This document shows positions 1 to 6,387 of a stretch of DNA of 14,053 bases, one piece after another. Both the position numbers and the translations under genes were made by a program. The notes beneath the pieces were generated by a model that did no database searches, was not told the origin of the DNA, and saw only the letters and a program-made list of their open reading frames with translations. Positions within the stretch are counted from its first letter, which is position 1. Each line of letters begins with the position of its first letter. The stretch covers positions 1 to 14,053 of the forward strand of contig CAMZFJ010000017.1 of assembly GCA_947306025.1 (NCBI GenBank), written 5' to 3'. Source of the DNA: an uncultured Fibrobacter sp. GTDB taxonomy: Bacteria > Fibrobacterota > Fibrobacteria > Fibrobacterales > Fibrobacteraceae.

Positions 1-24
1 CGATTTAAAAGATGTTTGTAATTG

Positions 25-55
25 AAAAAGGCGAGCTTTATAGCCCGCCTTTTTT
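25..55. terminator. Rho-independent terminator, possibly bidirectional
   Basis: GGCGAGC (30-36) pairs with GCCCGCC (43-49) around a 6-base loop with one A/C mismatch. It is flanked by five A (25-29) and six T (50-55), so it can act on either strand. It could end the leftward lipoprotein gene that stops at 162 and a rightward gene lying before the window. Confidence 0.8.
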
Positions 56-118
56 GTTCTGTGTTCTTATTTGTCTTCTGTTGGAGACTCCCTTTAGAGT
101 GACTTTTTTGAGAACCTC

Positions 119-160
119 TAGTAACTAATAACTACTAACTAGTAACTGCGGCTATGCCGC
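119..160. repeat. Heptamer array TANTAAC x4 plus GC-rich hairpin (block A)
   Basis: Four contiguous 7-base units at 119-125, 126-132, 133-139 and 140-146 read TAGTAAC, TAATAAC, TACTAAC and TAGTAAC. They are followed at 148-160 by a perfect hairpin, GCGGC-TAT-GCCGC. The hairpin ends one base from the stop codon of the leftward gene (162-164), so on the transcript it sits directly after the stop. The same word TAGTAAC and the same order, array then TGCG-hairpin, return in block C. Confidence 0.85.
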
Positions 161-161
161 G

Positions 162-2180
162 CTACCTCGTATAAACGCAGCGGTCGGTGCTATTGCCGAA
201 GCAGGTCTTGTTCATGCCGTTCACGCTGTTTACGACACCCGGCTTACCTACGCTAGATACCATCTTGCTTCCGGAGAAGCTCGGCTTGAACGCGATTTCG
301 GTAGTGCCGTAGTAGTCGTTTGCTGTAAAGTTTACGCTATACTGCGTGCCTTCTTCGGAGTTGTTCGTGCCGAATCCGAGAAGTTTTGCGTTTGTTGAAA
401 TATTCGTTGTTCCGTCGGAATCGACCATGCCGCCCATACCACCGTTCATGCGGCATTCTACGACGATGACTCCGCCAGAAATCGTAATGTCACCATTGCT
501 GTCGACGCCGTCCGTGTCGCCGGTGCCAACGTAAATGTAGTGGTAACCGCCCGTAACCGTGAGCTTGCCGGTGCTTCCGCCGCCAGGGCCGAAACCACCG
601 CCGCCAAAGCCGCCTGGGCCGCCGCGACCCGTGTTGCCACCGGTCGATGTCGTGCTCGTGCCGCCGGCCGCATTCCAGCCATCATCCGTAGTGATGACGC
701 TTGTAATGCCGCCTTCAAGGTTCATATCCGGAGATTCCATGCCTTCGTAGGCGAGGGTGACGCTGATGTTCGCATTGTCCTTGACGTAGAGCGCTTTTTC
801 GGCATGGACTCCATCGTCATCTGTTGCAACGGTGATGAATCCGCCCGTAACAGTAATGGTTCCGCTGCTGTGGAGCCCGTCATCGCGGCTGTTGATGTCG
901 ATAACGCCTGCGCTGATGGTGATGCTCGAATCGCCCTTGATACCCTTCATGCTTTCGGTCGGAGAGCAGGAACTGCCGCCCATACCGGGGAATCCACCCA
1001 TGCCGCCGCGGCCGCCTGTGCTGCCGGTATTGCTTGTGGGATCGCTAAGGCAACTATGGCCACCGCCTGCTGTAACTTTGATGGTCGGGTTTGTTGATTC
1101 GCCATTCGCGATTGTTACTGCGTTAGCTGCGGTGATGCCGTCGAATGCTGAATTGATAGTGATTTCGCCACCTGTGATTTCGATGGAACCCTTTCCGGAT
1201 GCTAAATCGGTTGCATCTTCGGTATCGCTCTTGATGCCATCGCCTTCAGTCGTGGTGATGTTGATGGAGCCACCGCTAATGGCTACAGTTTCTTTGCCTT
1301 TAAGGCCGTTGTTCTTGGCTTTGACCGTAATAAGGCCGTTCTTGATTCTCAAATCGTTGCTGGTATGGATACCGTTATTGTAGTTGCCGTTGACAATGAG
1401 CGTTCCTTCGCCTTTGATGGTGAGGTCGTCCTTGGCGTAAATGCAGGCGCCTGTCGTATCGATTTTAGTTTCGCCGTTGTCGTTGGTGTAGCTGTAATTT
1501 TGAATTCTTGTGGCGGCATCCGTGAAGGTGTTGGTCGTGCCGTTTTTTGCCACAACAAAAGCCTTGTTTGCCTTCTGGATGTAAATAGGGGCATCTGCTG
1601 TATTGGTAAGCGTCAGTCCCTTCATGTTCAGGTAAACCGTCGTGTCGCTTTTGGCGGTTGAAACTAGAATTTGCGCATCGCTTCCGGTATAGCTGCCGCT
1701 AAAGTCGTATTCACCGCCGCAGGTAATCTTGACGGAACCGCCCTCGATGCTAACGCAGGTCCCGCCGTTGGCAACTGTTGCTCCGCCTGCGGCGTAGGTG
1801 ATGACCGGGCGAACGCCTGTATTTTCATTAATTTGTTTGCTTTGCTCGCTAGAGGAACTCTGTGCCGTTGCAGAACTGCTGGAGTTGACTGCTGGAGTGC
1901 CTTTGCTCGAAGAACTCTTGCCGCTTGGTTTTGTGCCGTTGCTGTTTGAAGAGCCGGTTGTTGCGCTACTTTCCGGTGTTCCTGTTGGCGAGCCGGTTTC
2001 GGAACCACTGGAAGTAATATCGCCGTAGCCCTCGTCTGCTATCGAAGAGGAACTATCGCTATCAATCTCCGCGATGGGATTGGCTGGGTTGTATATGTCA
2101 GAATTCGAGTCGGAGCAGCTAGTGAATATTCCTAACGAAAATCCTGAAATGCATCCCATGATCAAGATTCTTTTATTCAT
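162..2180 (-). CDS. Secreted beta-helix carbohydrate-binding lipoprotein (Cthe_2159-like)
   Basis: This 672-residue lipoprotein is probably displayed on the cell surface and binds polysaccharide. Residues 1-22 are a lipoprotein signal peptide with lipobox FTSC, Cys22 being lipidated. Residues 23-120 are a low-complexity Ser/Thr/Gly linker with several SSSS clusters. The rest is a right-handed parallel beta-helix built from rungs such as GDGIKS, FDGITA, DDGLHS, DDGVHA, DDGWNA and TDGVDS, about nine in all. These acidic-Gly turns match the calcium-binding turns of the Cthe_2159 carbohydrate-binding family (formerly DUF4353). Two Gly-rich loops interrupt the helix (388-402 and 514-537). A Shine-Dalgarno-like GGGAG lies 9 bases before the ATG, supporting this start. 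Family assignment is from fold and motif memory; the ligand is not known. No CotH gene, a frequent partner of this family, is visible. Confidence 0.85.
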   Translation of the reverse strand: MNKRILIMGCISGFSLGIFTSCSDSNSDIYNPANPIAEIDSDSSSSIADEGYGDITSSGSETGSPTGTPESSATTGSSNSNGTKPSGKSSSSKGTPAVNSSSSATAQSSSSEQSKQINENTGVRPVITYAAGGATVANGGTCVSIEGGSVKITCGGEYDFSGSYTGSDAQILVSTAKSDTTVYLNMKGLTLTNTADAPIYIQKANKAFVVAKNGTTNTFTDAATRIQNYSYTNDNGETKIDTTGACIYAKDDLTIKGEGTLIVNGNYNNGIHTSNDLRIKNGLITVKAKNNGLKGKETVAISGGSINITTTEGDGIKSDTEDATDLASGKGSIEITGGEITINSAFDGITAANAVTIANGESTNPTIKVTAGGGHSCLSDPTSNTGSTGGRGGMGGFPGMGGSSCSPTESMKGIKGDSSITISAGVIDINSRDDGLHSSGTITVTGGFITVATDDDGVHAEKALYVKDNANISVTLAYEGMESPDMNLEGGITSVITTDDGWNAAGGTSTTSTGGNTGRGGPGGFGGGGFGPGGGSTGKLTVTGGYHYIYVGTGDTDGVDSNGDITISGGVIVVECRMNGGMGGMVDSDGTTNISTNAKLLGFGTNNSEEGTQYSVNFTANDYYGTTEIAFKPSFSGSKMVSSVGKPGVVNSVNGMNKTCFGNSTDRCVYTR

Positions 2181-2366
2181 ATTAAATATCTCCCATTCAT
2201 CATTTCTTCAAAACTTATATTTCGCCAAAAAGCTTGTGTATGGTGGATTTCTGTTTTTTGGATGACGTTGCTTTTTTAAGTGGAACAAAAAGTTCCGAGC
2301 GGGACGAAATGGGTCAAAATTTTCATTTTTTGCGAAGAATGCAGATGAAAATGCTACATTATTGCA
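2181..2366. promoter_or_regulatory. Divergent promoter region between lipoprotein and Wzi genes
   Basis: This 186-base gap must contain promoters for both directions. On the minus strand CTCCC at 2190-2194 reads as the GGGAG ribosome-binding site of the leftward gene, and TATAAG (2214-2219, minus strand) is a possible -10 box. On the plus strand TACATT (2355-2360) is 6 bases before the Wzi ATG. GGAAC-AAAAA-GTTCC (2282-2296) forms a 5-bp inverted repeat that could be an operator. Unlike six of the other gaps it holds no heptamer repeats. Confidence 0.5.
2355..2360 (+). promoter_or_regulatory. -10-like TACATT placed for a leaderless mRNA
   Basis: The hexamer ends 6 bases before the ATG at 2367, so a start site 7 bases downstream of it would fall on the A of the start codon. 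There is no Shine-Dalgarno sequence ahead of this ATG. A weak -35 candidate, TTGCGA (2330-2335), lies 19 bases upstream. The assignment is inference. Confidence 0.35.
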
Positions 2367-3998
2367 ATGGATTTCAAGAAAATTATACCCTTTTTATCTA
2401 GCTTCTTTCTTTTTGCTGGCGTAAGCGGTTCTATGGCTGCTTCGCCGGTGATTAGCCCCGAACGCACGTTCAATTTGCGGACGCTCGAAACGGCTCCGAT
2501 GCTGTTCGAGTACCATCGACAGACGGTCGGAAACGAGCGCCAGTATTTTACCTACCCACGTAGGGATACGACATTCCGCAAGAACTTCGTGAAGACCGAA
2601 GGAAACGCTCTGTTGTACTATGACAATTTGCGCGGTGCTGGTATTTTAGGCAATGGACTCCAATTCAAGTGCGACTCTGCGGATACATCATGCGCTGCAA
2701 AGGCAGCGTCTCTTGAAAATGCGATGCCGCGTGCGGCTATTGCGGCAAGCATTGTCGGTGGTATTGATTACCGCGGTGGCGAATATATCAACGATGTGGA
2801 TCATAGTGCTAGCAGGAGAAACCGTAAGGATGCTGGTGATACGATCTGGCCGGGAATTGACGGGGGCCTTTATCTACGGGGCTTTATTGATTCTGTTGAC
2901 TTCGTCTTGGATGCCCGTATTTATAGCGAAGGTCATTCTGCGTCATGGCCTCGCTCTTTTGACCGCGAATTTTTGGAAGTTCAAAAAAAAGATAAAAAGT
3001 CCGGTGCTGACTACACAAGTTATGCTCGTTATCGTACGCACTTTGCGTTTAACTATGATTGGCTGCGTCTAGACTTTGGCCGTGACGTGATGCATTGGGG
3101 ACCTGGTTATTACAACAACCTCTCTTTAAACCAGTTTGCGATTCCGTACAATATGATGAGCTTGGACTTGATGATTGGTCCTTTGCGTGTGATGAGTTTT
3201 TATGCGGACTTGCGTATTTATGATAGCATGAATTCCCGAAATAAGGATAGTACGCGAAATCTCTTTGGTCACCGCTACGAACTTGCTGTAGGGAACGCTA
3301 CGTTTGGCATTAGTGAACTTACAGTACTTCATGATGATATGAAGCCATGGTTGTTTGTTCCGACGGCTCCGCTGTTCATGGAAAAAGGGAATTATGCGGA
3401 ATCCAGCAATAATGGTTCTATATCATTTGACTTTAACTACCGCTTGTTTAATTCTGTTCGTTTTTATACGGAATTTTTCCTGGATGATATGGATTCGCCG
3501 ATTAGCTTAATCAGAAACGACAATATCGAGGCGAAGTGGGCTTGGATGGCAGGTTTACAAGCGGGTCATGATTTTTATATCAAAGGGCATAAGCTTGAAG
3601 CGGGAACGATTTTTGAATATGCCCGTGTAGAACCTTATGTTTATACACATTTTAGGCAAAATTCGGCTCAAGTGGCTCATTTAGGTTATCCGTTGGGAAA
3701 TCAGGGGGGGCCGAACAGCCGTACGATTGACTGGAATCTTTTCGCTCGCTTGGATGGCCATATTTTTGCATCGGTCCGTCAGACTTGGTTCTGGAAAGGG
3801 ACTGATTATGGCAGTTCTGTGAACGATACGACTCCAGATGCTCATAATTTAAAGCATAAGACTTTCCTTAAAGGTGCTAAGCTCAAGTATTCGCTTACGC
3901 CAGCCATCAGCTATGACGGACAGCGTTTCTCGTTCATGGGCGAGTTGACTTTGATCAATGACCGTAAAACCTACATCCGCGCCGGATTTAAATTCTAG
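2367..3998 (+). CDS. Wzi-family capsule assembly outer-membrane protein
   Basis: This 543-residue protein is predicted to be an outer-membrane beta-barrel. Residues 1-24 form a Sec signal peptide with a hydrophobic core at 6-20 and an Ala-containing cleavage site near SMAAS. The diagnostic stretch is at about 237-262: FGRD, then HWGPG (243-247), then a run ending in an NQFAIP-like segment. It corresponds to the conserved WGPG region of Wzi proteins, which bind capsular polysaccharide at the outer membrane. The chain ends in Phe (AGFKF), the usual terminal signal for barrel assembly. Aromatic, alternating segments fill the C-terminal half. No capsule synthesis genes are adjacent, so the polysaccharide is unknown, and it could instead serve an exopolysaccharide or lipopolysaccharide. 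It has no Shine-Dalgarno sequence. The 3' end runs straight into repeat block B. Confidence 0.8.
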   Translation: MDFKKIIPFLSSFFLFAGVSGSMAASPVISPERTFNLRTLETAPMLFEYHRQTVGNERQYFTYPRRDTTFRKNFVKTEGNALLYYDNLRGAGILGNGLQFKCDSADTSCAAKAASLENAMPRAAIAASIVGGIDYRGGEYINDVDHSASRRNRKDAGDTIWPGIDGGLYLRGFIDSVDFVLDARIYSEGHSASWPRSFDREFLEVQKKDKKSGADYTSYARYRTHFAFNYDWLRLDFGRDVMHWGPGYYNNLSLNQFAIPYNMMSLDLMIGPLRVMSFYADLRIYDSMNSRNKDSTRNLFGHRYELAVGNATFGISELTVLHDDMKPWLFVPTAPLFMEKGNYAESSNNGSISFDFNYRLFNSVRFYTEFFLDDMDSPISLIRNDNIEAKWAWMAGLQAGHDFYIKGHKLEAGTIFEYARVEPYVYTHFRQNSAQVAHLGYPLGNQGGPNSRTIDWNLFARLDGHIFASVRQTWFWKGTDYGSSVNDTTPDAHNLKHKTFLKGAKLKYSLTPAISYDGQRFSFMGELTLINDRKTYIRAGFKF

Positions 3999-4159
3999 GA
4001 TAGGTATTAGGTAACAGGTGATAGGTATTAGGTGAATAATCGCGGCGGAGCCGCCTTGTAATGGACGCATGAAACGCGTGGTAATCTTCCTAACCCCTAA
4101 AACCTAAAACCTAATCTCAAACTCCTAAAACCTAAAAACCTAAAACCTAACGCCTAAAA
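3999..4159. repeat. Inverted heptamer arrays around a GC-rich core (block B)
   Basis: Left arm: five 7-base units at 3999-4033 (GATAGGT, ATTAGGT, AACAGGT, GATAGGT, ATTAGGT), starting on the base after the Wzi stop codon. Core: GGCGGAGCCGCC at 4044-4055, self-complementary. Right arm: ten units of type CCTAAAA at 4089-4159 with a single extra A at 4138; the last unit ends on the base before the trhP ATG. The arms are opposite in sense (TTAGG against CCTAA), so a long imperfect hairpin is possible. The array leaves no room for a Shine-Dalgarno sequence before trhP. Confidence 0.85.
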
Positions 4160-5449
4160 ATGACTAAACCTGAATTACTTGCCCCTGCGGGTGACCTTGT
4201 GCGAATGAAATATGCGTTTGCTTATGGTGCAGACGCCGTGTATACGGGGCAACCTGCTTTCTCCTTGCGCGCTCGCGAAAACGGTTTCAAGAACTTGGAC
4301 GACCTTGCTGAAGGTATTGCGTACGCGCATGAACATGGCAAAAAGTTCTACCTCACCAGTAACGTTATTCCGCGTAATGTCAAGGTGGAATCGTTCCAGA
4401 AGGCTCTAAATGCGGCCTTGGAGCTCAAACCCGATGCGCTTATTGTTGCGGATCCGGGCTTTGTGGGCTGGCTTTTGAAGGAACATCCCGAAACGGAAGT
4501 GCATTTGTCTGTGCAGGCGAATACCACTAACTACTTGGCCGCATCGTTCTGGAAAAATTTAGGTGTTCGCCGTATTATCTTGAGCCGTGAATTGCGCTTA
4601 TCTGAAATTTTAGAGATAAAGAAACAGGTTCCGGACCTTGAACTTGAAGTGTTCGTCCATGGCGCAGTTTGTATGGCAATGTCTGGCCGTTGCATGCTCT
4701 CGAACTGGGTCACGCACCGCGATGCCAACCAGGGCGCCTGCGATAACAGCTGCCGCATGCCGTATCGTTTGTACGCGAACTCCGGTCCACAGGTTGAGGA
4801 CTATCGTGAACACGAAGGCTCTTTTACGCTCCAACGCACGGACCGTCCGGAACTGGACCCGATTGCGCTCGACGAAGACACTTGGGGAACGTACTTTATG
4901 AGTAGCCGCGACCTTTGTGCCCTGGATGTAATCCCGGAACTCGTGGCGGGTGGGCTTGATTCGTTTAAGATTGAAGGTCGTACGCGCTCGGTTTACTACC
5001 TGAGCCAGGTGGTTCGCGCTTACCGCATGGCGATTGATGCCGTTGCTGCCGGGAATCCGGTGCCCGAAGAAAGCCGCCGCGCGATTCGATTTGTCGATGG
5101 GCGAGGCTTTATGCCGGGATTCTTGCGTGGTCCGCTTCCGCAGAATTACGAGGCGACGCATGTGGATGCCGAAGGCGGTTGCGTTGCGGCTCAGGTCAAG
5201 GACTTTGATGCCGCTACTGGCGCTTGCCTTGTGAACGTGAAGAACCCATTCTCGATGGATGATACCTTAGAGCTCATGACTCCCGACGGAATGAACCCTG
5301 TTGAGGTCGAAGAACTGCTAGATTTTAGGGGCGCTGCCGCTGATCGATTGAATCCGGGAACTGAAGGGCGTGTTTTTCTAGGAAAAAACACCTTAAAAAA
5401 CGAAAAAAATGCCAAATTCAGCTTCCTTGTGAAAAAATCGAAGGCTTAG
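4160..5449 (+). CDS. trhP: tRNA uridine-34 hydroxylation protein TrhP/YegQ (peptidase family U32)
   Basis: This 429-residue cytoplasmic protein is a member of the U32 group that includes E. coli YegQ/TrhP. TrhP makes 5-hydroxyuridine at the wobble position of certain tRNAs, using prephenate rather than oxygen and depending on iron-sulfur cluster supply. The N-terminal TIM-barrel opens with PELLAPAGD and YGADAVY. The U32 signature FVHGAVC is at 165-171. Four cysteines at 171, 178, 194 and 198 (C-x6-C-x15-C-x3-C) fit an iron-sulfur cluster and match the YegQ pattern, as do SVQAN and ILSREL upstream of them. A smaller C-terminal beta domain follows. Length is close to E. coli YegQ (about 450). 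The start is fixed by homology even though no Shine-Dalgarno sequence precedes it. Protease activity is an old family label and is not implied here. Confidence 0.88.
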   Translation: MTKPELLAPAGDLVRMKYAFAYGADAVYTGQPAFSLRARENGFKNLDDLAEGIAYAHEHGKKFYLTSNVIPRNVKVESFQKALNAALELKPDALIVADPGFVGWLLKEHPETEVHLSVQANTTNYLAASFWKNLGVRRIILSRELRLSEILEIKKQVPDLELEVFVHGAVCMAMSGRCMLSNWVTHRDANQGACDNSCRMPYRLYANSGPQVEDYREHEGSFTLQRTDRPELDPIALDEDTWGTYFMSSRDLCALDVIPELVAGGLDSFKIEGRTRSVYYLSQVVRAYRMAIDAVAAGNPVPEESRRAIRFVDGRGFMPGFLRGPLPQNYEATHVDAEGGCVAAQVKDFDAATGACLVNVKNPFSMDDTLELMTPDGMNPVEVEELLDFRGAAADRLNPGTEGRVFLGKNTLKNEKNAKFSFLVKKSKA

Positions 5450-5465
5450 CAGTGCATTAATAAAA

Positions 5466-5471
5466 TAGATT
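5466..5471 (+). promoter_or_regulatory. -10-like TAGATT six bases before the start codon
   Basis: TAGATT ends 6 bases before the ATG at 5478, the same spacing as TACATT before the Wzi gene. The gene has no Shine-Dalgarno sequence. No convincing -35 box is visible, and the gene may also be read through from trhP 28 bases upstream. Confidence 0.25.
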
Positions 5472-5477
5472 TGTGTT

Positions 5478-5936
5478 ATGGCTGTCGATGAGGCGACAAA
5501 AAAGCAGGACGAGTTAGAACTTTATCAAATTGATGATAAAGCTATCGTCCCATTCTTCCAGAAACATCTGGAGGAGTTACGGCAGTTCATTCATGATCAC
5601 GAACACAACAATCTTTGCTTGTTGGTGTTGCTGAAGCAATTTATTCGTACTTACCGCATGCCGTTCAATATGCAGCGCTATATGGAAGTCCAGAGGACTT
5701 TTATCCAGCGCTCTTTGCATGACAAGATTCAGGACCGCCAGCAGGCGGTAAGTCATTGGATTCAGGAATTTGCAGGCCGGCATCGCAATCGCATGATCCA
5801 GCTGCAATGCTTGTACCTTGATCGCGTTAAGGATCGCTTGCTCCCTGAAATTGAAAAATTGCTTGAAGAGCGGATTGACCATCTGCAAGAAAAGCTTGAC
5901 GAACAACATTCTGAACAATCTCAGCACGATAATTAA
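5478..5936 (+). CDS. Small helical protein of unknown function
   Basis: I do not recognise this 152-residue protein. It has no signal peptide and no membrane span, and looks entirely alpha-helical, rich in Gln, Glu, Arg, Leu and His. A short hydrophobic stretch at 46-56 (LCLLVLLKQF) is too short and charged to be a membrane helix. Residues 100-146 have the heptad look of a coiled coil, ending in a polar Gln/His/Ser tail. It starts 28 bases after trhP on the same strand, suggesting co-transcription, and is the last gene before the AT-rich gap upstream of dnaA. It is accepted as real for its position, uniform composition and lack of a better opposite-strand frame. Confidence 0.75.
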   Translation: MAVDEATKKQDELELYQIDDKAIVPFFQKHLEELRQFIHDHEHNNLCLLVLLKQFIRTYRMPFNMQRYMEVQRTFIQRSLHDKIQDRQQAVSHWIQEFAGRHRNRMIQLQCLYLDRVKDRLLPEIEKLLEERIDHLQEKLDEQHSEQSQHDN

Positions 5937-5966
5937 TTGTAATTTCGTGTTGCTCATTTTTCATTC

Positions 5967-6021
5967 TAGTAACTATAAACTAGCATCTAGTAACTCGTAT
6001 CTAGTAACTGCGACGAAGTCG
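5967..6021. repeat. Heptamer array TAGTAAC-type plus hairpin (block C)
   Basis: Six contiguous 7-base units run from 5967 to 6008: TAGTAAC, TATAAAC, TAGCATC, TAGTAAC, TCGTATC, TAGTAAC. The phase is exact, with no slipped base. CGAC-GAA-GTCG follows at 6011-6021 as a small hairpin joined to the array by TG, as in block A. It lies 30 bases after the stop codon of the small gene; no classic T-tract terminator is visible there. Confidence 0.85.
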
Positions 6022-6063
6022 ATCGTAACTCAGTGAAAATCAACAAGTTACATTTTTCTTATA

Positions 6064-6085
6064 CGTAAAAAGTGCCTTTTTTACG
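6064..6085. repeat. 8-bp inverted repeat CGTAAAAA / TTTTTACG
   Basis: The arms 6064-6071 and 6078-6085 are perfectly complementary across a 6-base loop. It sits 50 bases after block C. It may be an operator. A terminator role is less likely because the stem is nearly all A/T and no T-tract follows the second arm. Confidence 0.5.
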
Positions 6086-6361
6086 CAAAAATCGCCATTT
6101 TAGGTAACGTTTGTATGTTTTATGTAAGAAAAATCTTGTCAAGGGATGTTTGAAAAAATACCTGTTGATAACTTGTGCTAATAATAAGTGATAATTTTGT
6201 TACACATACGTTCGTAAGGATGGTGTAAATTGGAAAAATTCGGATAAAAAATGTTTTTTAAAAATTATTGCCGATTTTGAACAAAAAATGGACATTTAAA
6301 TTTTTTTTCGTTTGTGGCGCTTGTTCTTGCAAAATCCTTTCTTATTTTTTGCTTGCTCTTT

Positions 6362-6367
6362 TATAAT
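6362..6367 (+). promoter_or_regulatory. -10-like TATAAT upstream of dnaA
   Basis: A perfect TATAAT lies 20 bases before the GTG start of the DnaA gene, implying a leader of about 14 bases. The region 17 bases upstream (TTCTTA) is only a weak -35 match. Confidence 0.45.
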
Positions 6368-6387
6368 CTTGACTGGTTTTTTAGATC

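Larger units (their letters stand above)
6022..6387 (+). other. AT-rich gap before dnaA, candidate origin or regulatory region
   Basis: The gene-free stretch from 5937 to 6387 is the longest in the window. Beyond block C it is strongly AT-rich, most of all at 6225-6310. TGTTGATAA (6163-6171) is one base away from TGTGGATAA, the reverse of the standard DnaA box TTATCCACA. TGTTACACA (6199-6207) is a weaker partial match. An 8-bp inverted repeat is at 6064-6085. No tandem cluster of good DnaA boxes is present, and gene direction does not switch here. It could be the chromosomal origin, an autoregulatory dnaA promoter, or simply AT-rich spacer. Confidence 0.35.

Noticed and set aside
540..1097. 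185-codon rightward open frame opposite the beta-helix lipoprotein
   Set aside because: It has no family features, is rich in Ala/Arg as expected of an antisense shadow, and overlaps a gene with a signal peptide and clear repeats.
2282..2296. Terminator in the divergent gap
   Set aside because: No gene ends here and no T-tract follows; kept only as a possible operator.
4089..4159. CRISPR array or telomere from the CCTAAAA repeats
   Set aside because: Units are 7 bases with no spacers and no cas genes, and the array lies between two intact genes, so neither idea fits.
4610..5161. 183-codon leftward open frame opposite trhP
   Set aside because: It overlaps the cysteine-cluster region of TrhP and shows no protein features.
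4160..5449. Secreted collagenase-type protease, from the old U32 family name
   Set aside because: There is no signal peptide, and the four-cysteine pattern fits the YegQ/TrhP tRNA-modification group.
6064..6085. Terminator after the small gene
   Set aside because: The stem is nearly all A/T and no T-tract follows the second arm, so it is listed only as an inverted repeat.
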